From Akebia trifoliata (lineage: Eukaryota > Streptophyta > Magnoliopsida > Ranunculales > Lardizabalaceae), in contig CM030715.1 of assembly GCA_017979445.1 (NCBI GenBank), positions 16,125,602 through 16,189,601 on the forward strand: DNA of 64,000 bases, in the 5' to 3' direction. Of this stretch, positions 32,554 through 43,965 are shown in pieces. The position numbers and the translations under genes are program-made. Below the pieces are notes generated by a model, which was given only the letters and a program-made list of their open reading frames with translations, made no database searches and had not been told where the DNA came from. The first letter of the stretch is position 1; every line of letters begins with the position of its first letter.

Positions 32554-34294
32554 TGAAAGCGCCCTCGATCCGCGGGGTACGCGGATCCGCTTTTGACCCT
32601 TGAGGTTTGGGAGTCGCCACCTAGTTATTGTGGTTTAGGAACCATACTGACTCTAACATGGATAAAAAGAACTAATCTACCATAAAAAATCTGAATTCGG
32701 GAATCAAGTTACGGGGTTGGAAGGTGTTAGGCACCAACCCCGCCCGGCCAAAGCCAGTCTCTACTAAAGTCCCAAGTAAATTACATTGCTAAAACCTAGA
32801 TAGAAAATAAATAAAAATAAAAATTTACCTTTCCGATGGCAAGGACTTGGTTCCCTCAGATCTGACAAAAAGAGCTCCTTGTACCGTGCTCCCTTACTTC
32901 GTTCTGTTTCCGGATTTGACTTTGGATCTCCGAGGTAAGGTATCTCCTTGTTTTTGAATCTGAACTTTTCAAGTTCGTTGCGGATTTGGGGGTGTTTTTA
33001 GAAGGCTTTTGGGTGTTTTCTAGACTAAAATTGAAGGATGGATGTTAGTTAAGGAGTTGGGGCTCCAAAACTAGGGTTTATGGGGGGTTAGGGGAGCTTC
33101 TAGACCTACTTCTCTTAGGGTTTATGATTTTATACGAAAATAGGGTGTAAGCACCTCTATTTATAGATGTTTTTAGGGGTTGATTTGTATAGAGTTAGTA
33201 TTTAATTAGAGATCTTTTAATTAGAGTTGTGTTTTAATTTGACTTGTTTTAGGTAGAATTGTGTTTTAATTAGAATTGTTTTAGGTAGAATTATTTTTAA
33301 GTTAGAACTCTATTAGATAGAGTTATTAATCAATTATAATTCTATTATGACTTTTGGTCTTATTTGATTGACTTTTAATGTTTTGACTTTAGTCTTATTT
33401 GATTGACTTTTAATATCTTGACTTCAGTCTTGCTTAATTGACTTTAATTTTGACTTCAGTCTCACTTGATTGACTTTAATACCTTGACTTCAGTCTTGCT
33501 TGATTTACTTTTAATTTTTGGAGAACCCCCCTCTAAAATATCTTTAATTCTTTGGACCCCCAAATGGAGGGGTCTTTAAAGAAATATCCCACGAACCCTC
33601 AACAATTTTGCCTGAGAGTCCGATTGATCGATTTTTTAGGTTCAAATTTTTAAATTAATTTCATTAATGTTTCACTTTAATTATTTAATATTTTATTTAT
33701 TAATTTCGAAATTTTTAATTATGAAAATTGTGAAATTACCGTTTTACCCCCGGAGAGGACTTTTCACGTTTCAAGTCTGTTTTTAATGTTCTAGGATGTT
33801 TTAGAATCGGTTTTTCGTAAGGAATTCAATGTGAATGTTGGTTTGTGTCATTTATGAAAATTTTTATGTGAAATGATTGTGAACTTTATAAGGGGTATTT
33901 TCATAATTTTATCAAATTCTGTTAAAATTGGCGAAATGATTTATTTGGTTCCAATTTGTTATTTTATGTGTTCGAGAGAGTTTTCCTAAGCGTAACGTAG
34001 GCTCTAGGGTTGTTTTGAGGTTAGGGGTATTTTGGTAATTTGGTAATTTTTAGTGATTTTTATCGTGAAGTTTCTTTTTGGTCTGCAAGATGATGATTTC
34101 TATGTTTCTGGGGTCGTATTTTCCTAGCGTAGCGTGGTTTCTAAGATTTTGTCAATTCGAGATACCTCATCCAGATTTTTGAAACACATCTGGTAACAAA
34201 ATAAAGCAATGGAATACACATCCATCATTGGGAATCATTGCGATCGGGTTGACGAGTTGATTAATCAGGCGGATGCAAAAATGGGGTGTTTACA
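32554..34294 (-). repeat. 5' LTR of B2
   Basis: Runs from TGAAAGCGCC to TGTTTACA on the plus strand. The outer end has TGTTTACA where other copies have TGTCTACA. It may be a hybrid LTR whose outer part came from Y (see findings). The right flank is ATTGC. Confidence 0.9.
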
Positions 34295-34299
34295 ATTGC
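34295..34299 (+). repeat. Target-site duplication ATTGC, right copy
   Basis: Directly after TGTTTACA. Pairs with 8711-8715. Confidence 0.85.
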
Positions 34300-35035
34300 A
34301 TTGCACGTTGCATGTCCCTTATAATCAACGTGGCACTAGTGCATGGCCCGATCTCCTCGGAGATGCGATGTCATTCATGAAAATCACAACTCCAGTCAAG
34401 TACCTTAGGGTATATCAAACTGGGGCATCAGTACCATCTGATCAGGTGACACTGAAAGGTATATTGATGCACCCAGGCTGGAGTGACCTGAGCCTTTAAC
34501 CTATTGTAAGCCACACAGTCACATGTCCCAATTGCCAAAGTAGTACTAGTACGTGGTCGGTCCCCTTGTGGGATGCTAAACCATCTATGAAAGCTACAAC
34601 CCTAAACTCGTACATATACGATATATCAAGATAATCTTAGTTCACCAATTGCACTTCTTGGTCAAAATTAGTGCCTAAGCGAGATCCTGCCCCGATGTGC
34701 CCTACTGTACGAGGGGTATAGACTACGTCTATTCTGAACGAGAGGTATTTAAGAAGGCCCTTCCTCAGCATCGCGCACCACCTTTCAACTGATGGTCAAA
34801 CTGACTATTTTTGACTTCAAAGAAGTGAGTTGGAGTTTTAGATTATCACCTATATGGTATATCAAACCAAGTCACCACGTACCGTCTAATTGAGTACGCT
34901 CGAGAGGTATATAGGTACACTTGGGCAAGGGTGGCCAGATAAATTGCATTGCACGTAGTAAACCTAGAGTCTAGAAGCCTTCCTGTAGGTCACGACCTGA
35001 ATTAACTATGGGTGTTCCCGGGTTGCTCAATTTAA
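34300..35035 (+). other. Conserved leader block, copy in A
   Basis: Continues the A leader after the insertion. The sense frame is open through RVYQTGASVPSDQVTLKGI to 34499. The antisense 113-codon frame of B is not kept here. Confidence 0.6.
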
Positions 35036-36432
35036 TCCAACCAACAGGTAAGTGGTTGAAATGATCTAGACTATTAAACTAAACCCACTATATCGGTCCG
35101 ACCCAATCGGTGAAATGTACCGATCAATTTGAACCAATTAAACCAGTTGGCCCAATTAACAAATGGATCAAACTGATTAATACCAAATCAGTTGGACTAA
35201 TTGGTTTCACTTTTAAAGATCCAGACCACTTTATATAGAAAGATTCGATCTTAAGACCAAATTAATTTGTCTGATCAAAGGTTCAATCCCAATCAGGGGT
35301 AGACCCGTAACTAATCTTTTTCACATTCTTGGTCATTATAGACTCATAGTGTATTTGGATTCGATATTTCCCACCGAAGGGCAAATTTATATCAAATTTT
35401 AATCATGTGGTTAATAGTCAAACCTTCATAATCGATGGTTAATCTTAGGGGCCCCTAAACATTCTAAACCCTCATCTATGTCATTTTGGATCCGTCAAAA
35501 GAGTCGTCTAGTCAAAATACTAATGTCAAGTCTAAGTAGTCCATCCACTCAGAATGACCTTTTATTTTTGTAGATAATTGTCCCTGAGTTTTCTTTGAGT
35601 TTCAATCCAATTTTCGTCAGTCTTTAACTCCAGTTAGTTGTTTCAGTTACGTTAGTCTTTCTTTAACTTTCAAGTTTCAGTCGAGTTTGTCAGTCTATAT
35701 TTTTCAATTACAATAAAATATAAAAACTTCTAATTATTATGCGTGTAATAATGATTTGAGCATAATATCTAATATGAGGATTGACTTAGAGCTCACTAAT
35801 CAAACTTAATAAATATTAGAATTAAAGAGTACACTCAAGAAGTGCAAATTGGTGATACATTATCCTAAGGGAACATGAGAGAATAATAAACTTACTTGAG
35901 AAATTCAACAATGTTCCTTAATGGTCTCAAGAGGATATATTGATAGATTTCACCCAAATAAATCAAGGCATAAAGTCGAAGGTGAACTTTAAAGTCAAAG
36001 ATCGTCAAAAATGATATAGCTGAAAGCATTGACAAAGACGCTAAGACCTACAAGTGGATCTACCATGTTTTTTACTCCAAAGAGGAGAATTTTCGTTCAT
36101 TAGAAAATAAAAAATTTTCTCAAACTTTTAAAAGAATTGAATAGTCAAAAAACTCGATCATACTCGATTTAACAAAAGAAGACTGAAGAATATTCAATCT
36201 CAAAAGAATACCTTACTCGACAGAGCAATCCAGATATCGAATTTTTGAAATTTTGACCAAGTCGAGCAGCATTCACCAAAGGAAGCCTTCTTTGGTCGAT
36301 CCATTTCCCTGTCTTACCAAAATAAAATAAAATAAAAAAACTTTTTTTAGCCCCTCACAGCCTCTAAAAAAATCAAATAGCCCGTTTCTTTCTAAAACCA
36401 AACCAACCAACCTCGGGAGGGAAGTTTAAGTA
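35036..36432 (+). pseudogene. Decayed internal region of A with a reverse transcriptase trace
   Basis: The only coding trace is near 35860-35950, reading INLLEKFNNVP, a stop, then WSQEDI, like the start of Tat reverse transcriptase. B1 has its trace at the same relative place. Integrase is absent. The rest is non-coding leader and 3' sequence. Confidence 0.4.
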
Positions 36433-36520
36433 TGAACTACGTTTTGACCTGATCCCAAAAGAAAAATAAATATTTGGGGTACGTAGGCAACCTGAGAAGT
36501 TACTTCAGGCCCGGTTACGC
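36433..36520 (+). promoter_or_regulatory. Conserved 3' non-coding motif (A)
   Basis: GAACTACGTTTTGACCTGAT, then GGGGTACGTAGGCAACCTGA and TTACTTCAGGCCCG. See 16173-16250. Confidence 0.6.
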
Positions 36521-36879
36521 AAAGAATAAGTGTATTCTCTTAAGAAAAGTGTCATCTAAAAGGAAAATCCCCTATTGAAAGGTTCAAAAGAAAAGAATGC
36601 TAAACTAAGGGCATTAGAAAAAAGAAGAAAAAAAATTGATAAAAAGAAAAGAATGTCAAACTCGGAGCATTTAGAAAAAATCAAAATAATTGACAGAAAA
36701 GAGAGAATATCAAACTAGGGGCATTTTGGGAAGTTGAGCCTTGTATCTTTTCTTTCTAAACCATATCCTAAGCCCACCTATTAAGTCCTCTTGAATGCTA
36801 ATTGACTCGGTTAAGGTGCAGGGAACCAAGAAGTTGTCGAGTTGGTTATTCAAGAACATCAAGAAAAAAGAGAAACCCG

Positions 36880-37050
36880 CTAAGTGAAAAATTCAAAAAG
36901 GCGACTTAGGCAAAATTTAGGGCATAACCATAAAAATGAAAGTCTACTATGTTGGAAACCTGAAAAGGCGACCTAGGCAAAAATCAAGGCATCATCAGAA
37001 AAAAAAATCAAAGCCCGCTAGATTGAAAACCTGAAAAGGCGATCTTGGCA
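36880..37050 (+). repeat. Hairpin series with conserved loop (A)
   Basis: Three units: CTAAGT/ACTTAG (36880-36909), CTATGT/ACCTAG (near 36948-36976, one mismatch) and CTAGAT/ATCTTG (from 37018, one mismatch). Loops resemble GAAAACCTGAAAAGGCG. Confidence 0.65.
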
Positions 37051-37643
37051 AAAATTAGGACATAATCAAATGGGAGAAAATGTCCCATCAAGAAGAAAAA
37101 TTCAGAAGGAAGCTTGTGCAGAAACTAGAAAATACAGAACCATTGAAGCCACAATATTCGTTTTTAAGCCAAGAGCTCACATTCGACGAAGACAATGTTG
37201 AAGTTGAAAAAATCAAAAGTCATCTTGAACATTGTAGGATCTTCAACTACTTTGAAAAGAAAGATCTTCTATTATAATATTTATCAAGATTTTTTAAGTC
37301 CAGCTCAAACATTTTTCAAAAGAAATTCGAAAGAAAATTATCAATCCCTTATTGCACATATGATAACCTTAAGAGTCTTAAATTTAAGGGAATGTCAGTT
37401 CTTCTATCTGTTATACATCAAAGTCCATATTTTTCAAGCGTAATCCATTCCATCAGGGCCATTTTTTGAAAGTCATTTAATTTCAAAGTTTTGTTCTTAA
37501 TCACATGATAAAAAGAAAAATCTTATTTAAAAGTTTGATGAAGTCCAATGAAAATTATGAATCCAGATACATGATAAGCTAATAAAGGCCCGATCTTTCA
37601 AACTTTGAGCTCGATTAGTAGGATTGTTTAAGTTCCAATAAAT
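37051..37643 (+). other. 3' non-coding region of A
   Basis: Short open frames (37080-37277 and 37195-37443) have no recognisable motif and no counterpart in B or C. I see no gene. Confidence 0.5.
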
Positions 37644-38545
37644 CTAAGCCCGAGAAACGTGGCTTAGTAAGTTCGAGTCCGAGAAACGAGACTCCAACTT
37701 TTTGAATCATAGAATGAATAGGCTTTTTGAAGTGCCTACAAACCTAAGTTCGAGTCCGAGAAATGAGACTCCAACTTTTTGAATAATAGAATGAATAGGC
37801 TTTTTGAAGTGCCTACAAACCTAAGTTCGAGTCCGAGAAATGAGACTCCAATTTTTTGAATCATAGAATGACTGGACTTTTTGAAGTACCGATAAACCCA
37901 AGTTCGAGTCCGAGAAATGAGACTCTAACTTTTTAAATCATAGAATGAATAGGCTTTTTGAAGTGCCTATAAACCTAAATTCGAGTTCGAGAAACGAGAC
38001 TCCAACTTTTTGAATCATAGAATGAGTAGGCTTTTTGAAGTGTCTACAAACCTAAGTTTGAGTCCGAGAAACGAGACTCAAACTTTTTGAATTATAGAAT
38101 GAATAGGCTTTTTGAAGTGCTTATAAATCTAAGTTCGAGTCCGAGAAACAAGACTATAACTTTTTGACTCATAGAATGAGTAGGCTTTTTGAAGTGCTTA
38201 CAAACCTAATTGCGAGTCCGAAAAACGAGACTGCAACTTTTTGAATTATAGAATAAGTAGGTTTTTTGAAGTGCCTACAAACCTAGATTTGAGTCCGAGA
38301 AGCGAGACTCCAACTTTTTGAATCATAGAATGAATAGATTTTTTGAAGTGCTTATAAACCTTAGTTTGAGTCTGAGAAACGAGACTCCAATTTTAATAGG
38401 ATTGTTTAAGTTCCTGTAAACCTTAGTTAGAGTCTGAGAAACAAGACTCCATCTTTATTTGAATCATATTGAATTAACATGATTGTTTAAGTTCTTTAAC
38501 CCGAGAAGCGTGGATATAATAGGTTTGAGTCCGATAAACGAGACT
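37644..38545 (+). repeat. 77-bp tandem hairpin array of A, about 12 units
   Basis: Each unit holds hairpin 1 with arms GAGTC/GACTC and loop CGAGAAACGA, and hairpin 2 with arms TAGGC/GCCTA and loop TTTTTGAAGT. At the array start a variant has arms CTAAGCC (37644-37650) and GGCTTAG (37661-37667) around the same loop. The last units are shorter and more divergent. Position in the element matches the array of B. Confidence 0.88.
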
Positions 38546-39011
38546 CAAACTTTTTCAAACTCTAAAAAGGAATTTCAAATAGGGTTTAACGAAGTTCCTA
38601 CAATGTTATGACTCCAATTACCTCATTGTTCAACCTTGCCATGATTGCTTTCGTTGTATAAGTACATTTCAATTTTGAATCATTATTGTCAATGAGAGAA
38701 GATCTCTTGGACCTAACACATTTTTACTCAGTAATCATCACACCATTGCACACACGTGCACTTTTGCATTAGTTAAGGAGAATTTTCTAAAATTCAAGGA
38801 TCTAATACTGTCAGTGAGAGTTCTCGCTCGATGACCTAACAACCTTTTAGTTCGGGGAGAATTTTACGCTCAAGGATCCGAACACCCTGACGAATTGCTA
38901 AATCAGACTGCAAAATGAACTGTTACTAGCTTTGGCATTCGGATATCGCACTATCTATCAAAATAGATTTGCTATCTAGTTTGCTTCAACCCTCTGCCAA
39001 AGAGAGGCATC
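38546..39011 (+). other. 3' end of the A internal region and polypurine tract
   Basis: Non-coding, collinear with 18060-18363 of B1. It ends in AAGAGAGGCATC, a one-base variant of the B polypurine tract. Confidence 0.75.
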
Positions 39012-40512
39012 TATAGACACCCCATTTTTGCACTTGCCTGATTAATCAACTCATCAACCTGATCGTAATGGTTCCCAATGATGGATGTTTATTCCAATGC
39101 TTTATTTTGTTACCAGATATATTTCAAAAATCTGGATGAGGTATCTCGAACTGACAAAACTATAGAAACTACGCTATGCTAGGAAAATATAACCCCAGAA
39201 ATATAAAAATCATCATCTTGCAGACAAAAAGAAGTTTTACGATAAAAATCACTAAAAAATGATTAAATTACCAAAATACCCCTAACATCAAAACAACCCT
39301 AGAGCCTACATTACGCTTAGGAAAATCTTTTCAAACACATAAAACAACAAATCGAAAACAAATAAATCATTTTGCCAGTTTTCACAAAATTTGACAAAAT
39401 TATGAAAATGCCCCTCATAAAGTTCACGACCATTTCACATAAAAAATTTCATAAATAACACAAATCAATATTCTCATTGAATTCCTTACGAAAAATCGAT
39501 TCTAAAACATCCTAGAACATCAAAAACTGACTTGAAACGCAAAAGTCCTCCCAGAGAGTAAAACGGTAATTTTATAATTTTTATAATTAAAAATTTTAAA
39601 ATTAATAAATAAAAAAATTAAATAATTAAAGTAAAACATTAATAAAATTAATTTAAAATTTTGAACCAAAAAAATCGATCAATCAGGCTCTCAGGCAAAA
39701 TTGTTGATGGTTGCCAAAATATTTATTTAGGGACCCCTCTATTTGGGGGCCAAAGAATTAAAGATATAATAGGGGGGTTCTCCAAAAAATTAAAGTCAAT
39801 CAAATAAGACTAAATTCAAGATATTAAAGTCAATCAAGTAAGACTAAAGTCAAAATTAAAGTTAATCAAGTAAGACTAAAATCAAGATATTAAAGTCAAT
39901 CAAGTAAGACTAAAGTCAAAATCTTAAAATCAATCAAATAAGACCAAAAGTCAAAATCCTAATAGAGTTCTAATTAAATAATAATTCTATTTAACAATCC
40001 TAATTAAATAATAACTCTATTTAATAGAATTCTAACTAAAATATAACTCCACCTAAAATAATTATAATTAAAATATAACTGTAACTAAAAGAATTATAAT
40101 TAAACACTAATTCTATCTAAACAAACACTTAAAGAATCTATAAATAGGGGTCCTCACAACCTATTTTCGTATCCAAGAATAAATCCCAAGAAAAGTAGGT
40201 CAAAAAGCTTTCCTAGCCTCCTATAAACCCTAATTTTGAAGCCCCAACTCCTTACCTAACATCCATACCCCAACTTTAGATAAAAAAAAACACCCAAAAA
40301 TCCTTCTAAAATACCTTTAAATCCATAAAAAATCAGAAAACTCACAGATTCAAGAAGAAGATACCTCAACTTGGAGATCAGAAATCAGATCTGACAACAG
40401 AACGAAGCGAGGAGTACTGTACAAAGAGTGGTTCTATCAGATTTGAGGGAACAAAGCCGTTGCATTTGGAAAAGGTGATTATTTTTATTTTTTATTGTTA
40501 TTTAGGTCTTGT
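39012..40512 (+). repeat. 3' LTR of element A, 3'-truncated
   Basis: Starts TATAGACACC (the terminal TG is mutated to TA) and aligns with the left A LTR up to GGTCTTGT at 40512, where the C LTR begins. The missing U5 part was not found elsewhere in the window. Confidence 0.85.
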
Positions 40513-42657
40513 AAACACGCGATCTCGTCATTACGATAATCACATCTACTAAGGTTAAGAGTCGCCACTATTCATTTTTGTAAGTTGGTGTAAATGGTCA
40601 CCCGATGTGCATTTTTTTGAAAAAGTGACATTGTCGGCTTTTAATGACTCTTGATGGGTATGAACTAATCGAACCTTGAGATTCAGAGTAAGTGACTCGA
40701 TTGGAGAAAAGGGAAGGTGTTATGCACCCTTTTCTCCCCACTAAATAGTGGTAACCTCAACTCAACTCGATCATTTTAATCGAAAATACAAGAATAAAAA
40801 CGAAGTGCCACGTGTTGATAATGTGTACCCTAAGTAGGGATTTATTTTTGGCTTAATTATAGGATCATCTCATTGAATGGGATGATCCTTATAAACCTTT
40901 GCCTTGAGAAGAGATGAGGAGATAATAGAAGAGGGAGGAGGAGAGGGTGTAGAAGAGAAGGGGGTTATTTTGTTGCACCCACCTTGTATCTTCGATCTTC
41001 TTTTCTTCTTCTTCTTTAAATCTTCTTGAGTCCTTAGTGATTTAAGAAAATACAACTCCTGTATGGTTGAAGGAGTAGAGAAGAGATGATGAGAGAGATG
41101 AATGGAGTATAGTAATTTTTTTTGTGAGACTTAGGGGAGAAAATTGATAGTATTTTTGTGGTGAGAATTGGGAATAGTGGTTAGTAGTAAGAGTTGGGGG
41201 GAGAATTTTTGTAGTAAAAAGTTGGGGTTTTTTTTGGGAAGATGAGGAGGGTATTTATAGATGTTGAGGGGTTATTTTAGGGATATAATGGGGTGAAATG
41301 AAGAAAAGTGGTAGAATGGTGTGGGATTTAAGAGAAAAGTGGGGGTAAATTAGAGATGATTGAAGGGCATTTATGTAAGAAGGGTAAATGGATTGTTTTA
41401 CAACCCAAATAGGTTGGATCTTTCAACCCATTTGGGTTGAGTATTAGATGGAATAAAATAAATGAGAGTGGTTGAGAGAATGGGATTGTGTAAGAGAGTA
41501 ATTAATTGGTGAAGTGAGTTGAGGAGATAAGATTTTAATTAAAAGAAGGGTTCTGTAAGAGGGTGGTTGATGATATTTTGGGAGGGTGTGGGAGATGATG
41601 CCATGTGTTAAAATAGGTGAAAATGAAGGGTTGAGATGGGTTGATGGGAGAGGTTGAGTGTTTGACTTGAGAGGATGGGTGTAGGTTTAGGTTGTAGATG
41701 TGAATTTTGTAGGGAATGATGATGGTAGATTAGATATAGGTTAGGGGTATGGGTAGATTAGTTTTTTTTAGAGAAAAGGTGATGGGTTGATGTGGGTAGA
41801 TTAGGGGAGGTATAGGTTAGGGGTATGGGTAGATGTGTTTGATTTGAGAGAAAAGGTGATGGGTTGATGTGTGGGTAAATGAGGTTTAAAGAAAATTAAT
41901 GGGATAGGTAGTTGGATGAGAGAGGTGAGATGGGGTGATGACATGTGTCACCTTTTGATGATAAAAATAGTGATTGGTTGATGTGGGTAGTGGTTTGTGG
42001 GTTAAGATTATGGGTTGGATAATGAATTGGGTATGGATAGTGGTTTGTGGGCTTTTAGTGTATTGGGCTTGGGTTTTAGGAGGGTTGTGGGTTATTTTGG
42101 CTTGGATGGGATTTGTTTTGGATTGGATTTTTGGGGGTAGGTTCATTTTAGGGTTTTGGTGATATGGGATCGATTTTAGGTTGAGGGTAAGGTGAGAAAT
42201 TAATTTGGAAAAGAGTTGAAGGCTTGTGAGCTTTGAATGGGCTTAAGGTGTTTGTGGATTCGGAGGTGGAGTGGTGGAAGTAGAGGAGGGGTAGGCATCC
42301 TAAGTCTCACATTTTGTAATTTATTATTTTTTTTTGAGATTTTTGACAATCATTGATTTGATCACAAAAAATGCCACGTGTTGGCAAATCGGGCTTTTTA
42401 GGCCCGTAGGAGAATTTTATTGAGCATTCGGGTATTCTTGGATACAAAGGGGAGCGGTGAGGGTTGGACAAGTGGAGGATAGGTCAAACCCCTTTAGTGG
42501 GTTCTTTAGACCATTGGGAGGTCTCAAGGGCCTCGATTCTATCAAAATGTCATTTTTCAATGACTTGGGCCCTTGAGGCCCGTTGGCCCATTTATTTGAA
42601 AAATCTGTATTTTTGGACCCTTTCGAGTAGTGGTCCGTTCAAATTGAGGTGTCTACA
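40510..42657 (-). repeat. 3' LTR of element C
   Basis: Minus orientation, about 2.15 kb, ending TGTCTACA at 42657 next to the polypurine tract. A TATA box is at 41252-41259 (TATTTATA on the plus strand). The left border is inferred from loss of A LTR similarity and the TG at 40510. Low-complexity ORFs inside are not genes. Confidence 0.75.
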
Positions 42658-42672
42658 GCTGTCCTTCTTTGC
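42658..42672 (-). promoter_or_regulatory. Polypurine tract of element C
   Basis: Minus strand GCAAAGAAGGACAGC directly before the 3' LTR. Confidence 0.75.
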
Positions 42673-43058
42673 AGGAATTGCATGCAAAGAATAGACTAAA
42701 CCTCTATTTGTACGGGCCAGAAAAATTCTGTAAAAACGTGATCTTGAATTACCGATTGTATTGAAGATTTTTGTGGAAAATGACTACTCAAGTACGGGGT
42801 CTGACAGAGTTTTGCCTTATTAATTCCTTGATCTCGATGGCGCGGAGCTCGTGTGAGATCTTGGATTTTATGAAATTTTGATGAGTTTAGAAATTTAGAT
42901 ATTTCTTCAGTCGCATTTTAACAAATTGGAATTGAGTGCAACTCGAAAGGTTTTTGAAGTTTTTTATTTATTTATTTTTTTTTATTTTTTTAAATCCCTC
43001 TTCATTGCCTTCTTTTGTTGATTTTGCTATATTTCTATCATAAGATAATCTTCCCAAT

Positions 43059-43965
43059 TCATGCATTGTCCCTTGTAATGATACCTTTGATCCTTTCAAC
43101 GATGCGAGCACTGAGGTTGTTTTAGCAATCGCCACAAATCCAAAAGAGAGTTTTGCAGTTGGAACCGAATCGACCAAAATCTGGAATGCGACAGTCAATA
43201 GAGATCCACCAGACCCAACTTCAGTAATTCTACCTCTATTTACTGTTAGCCCATCAGGGAGTATAGCAAAACCAAGGAGAAGGAGTGCTACACAGTCTGG
43301 GTCTCCCCCATTTAGAACCACGTTCATTGCAACAATATCAACAGGAGCATAGATTACAAAAGATCCCGTTGTATCGGTGCTACTCTCTTGTAATATCAAC
43401 ATGTTGTTCTGGCTGGAATTTGGAGTATTAACTCGCAGTAGAGAGACACAGTTACCAAGATCTCTGCCATTAGCAATATGTGTTTATTTCTTGAACAACA
43501 CCGCCATTAGAAAGAATATCCTACTCACTTCTAAAGTTCTTATCGCGAAGGAAATTGAAAACTCTCTTTGGTGGGACTTGAAATTCTGCTGTCATCACTT
43601 GAAGGGCTCCTTTATAGTTTTCTGCTAGCCGGTTGATATGACCTCAAGAGTCATTGCTTTTGAAACAATGCTAGAAAATACGGTGGACCACTAATTCACA
43701 TCCATAAGGATCTCAACAAGGTTAATGTTATTCATGATAACAATGGTAGTTTCTCGAGAAGCTTCTGATTTCAATCCAAATGGTTTTGGTCCAATTCCCC
43801 TCGGGAATGTTTGCATGTTCTCATCTTCACTTAGAATCTCATAAGCATGATCAAGACTATGCACTTACAACGGTTTCTCTAGTTGGGCCATTCTTATAAA
43901 CTCTTTCATTGCTGTAACTATGAGTTCGATGATTAATGGTTTATCTGCCTTAGTAGGTCCGGAAA
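43059..43965 (-). pseudogene. Captured HD-ZIP IV homeobox gene fragment
   Basis: Two pieces of a class IV homeodomain-leucine zipper protein (PDF2/ATML1/HDG-like, plant epidermal regulators with a START domain). The first (about 43965-43620) covers the start of the START domain: [56 protein letters not shown]. It joins near 43570 to the second (to 43059), which covers the C-terminal region: [47 protein letters not shown] and, after a frameshift, [16 protein letters not shown] then a stop at 43059-43061. Roughly the middle third of the protein, the homeodomain and the zipper are missing. In-frame stops (for example [11 protein letters not shown] followed by TAG) make it non-functional. It has the same strand as C and lies between integrase and the polypurine tract. 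Captured introns are not obvious. Confidence 0.88.

Larger units (their letters stand above)
8716..34294. mobile_element. Composite insertion: inverted B1/B2 pair with one duplication
   Basis: A 25.6-kb block inserted into element A at ATTGC. The order is B1 (plus), GTAAC, a piece of a third family, GTAAC, then Y fragment plus B2 (minus). Both outer ends are the U3 end of an LTR (TGTAGACA on the left, TGTTTACA on the right), and both inner LTR ends are the U5 end (GCGCTTTCA and TGAAAGCGCC). A normal insertion would have U3 on one side and U5 on the other. See the findings for possible origins. Confidence 0.75.
22706..34294 (-). mobile_element. Element B2, inverted copy of B1
   Basis: It has 5' LTR 32554-34294, primer-binding site 32534-32552, internal region 24447-32533, and 3' LTR 22706-24446. 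Apart from the 3' hairpin array (24 versus 12 units) and small indels, the internal region is collinear with B1. It has no gag and no complete pol. Confidence 0.9.
5914..40512 (+). mobile_element. Element A, non-autonomous Tat-like LTR retrotransposon, split
   Basis: A has a left LTR remnant (5914-7395), a decayed primer-binding site, an internal left part (7396-8715), an internal right part (34295-39011) and a right LTR (39012-40512). Removing the insertion 8716-34294 and one copy of ATTGC restores an internal sequence that matches, base for base over the junction region, the leader of element C near 58220-58245 read on the minus strand. That confirms the two halves were once contiguous. No full gag or pol remains, only a trace of the start of reverse transcriptase near 35860. 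The left LTR has lost roughly its first 160 bp at the border with G, and the right LTR loses its end at the border with C. Confidence 0.8.

Noticed and set aside
8716..34294. Simple chromosomal inversion between two inverted elements as the origin of the B1/B2 block
   Set aside because: Such an inversion leaves the outermost tips and their flanks unchanged and would give mixed, reverse-complemented duplications. Here the outer pair is ATTGC/ATTGC and the inner pair GTAAC/GTAAC, all direct.
41886..42162. ORFs on both strands in the C LTR
   Set aside because: G-rich low-complexity LTR sequence, opposite-strand mirror frames, no motif.
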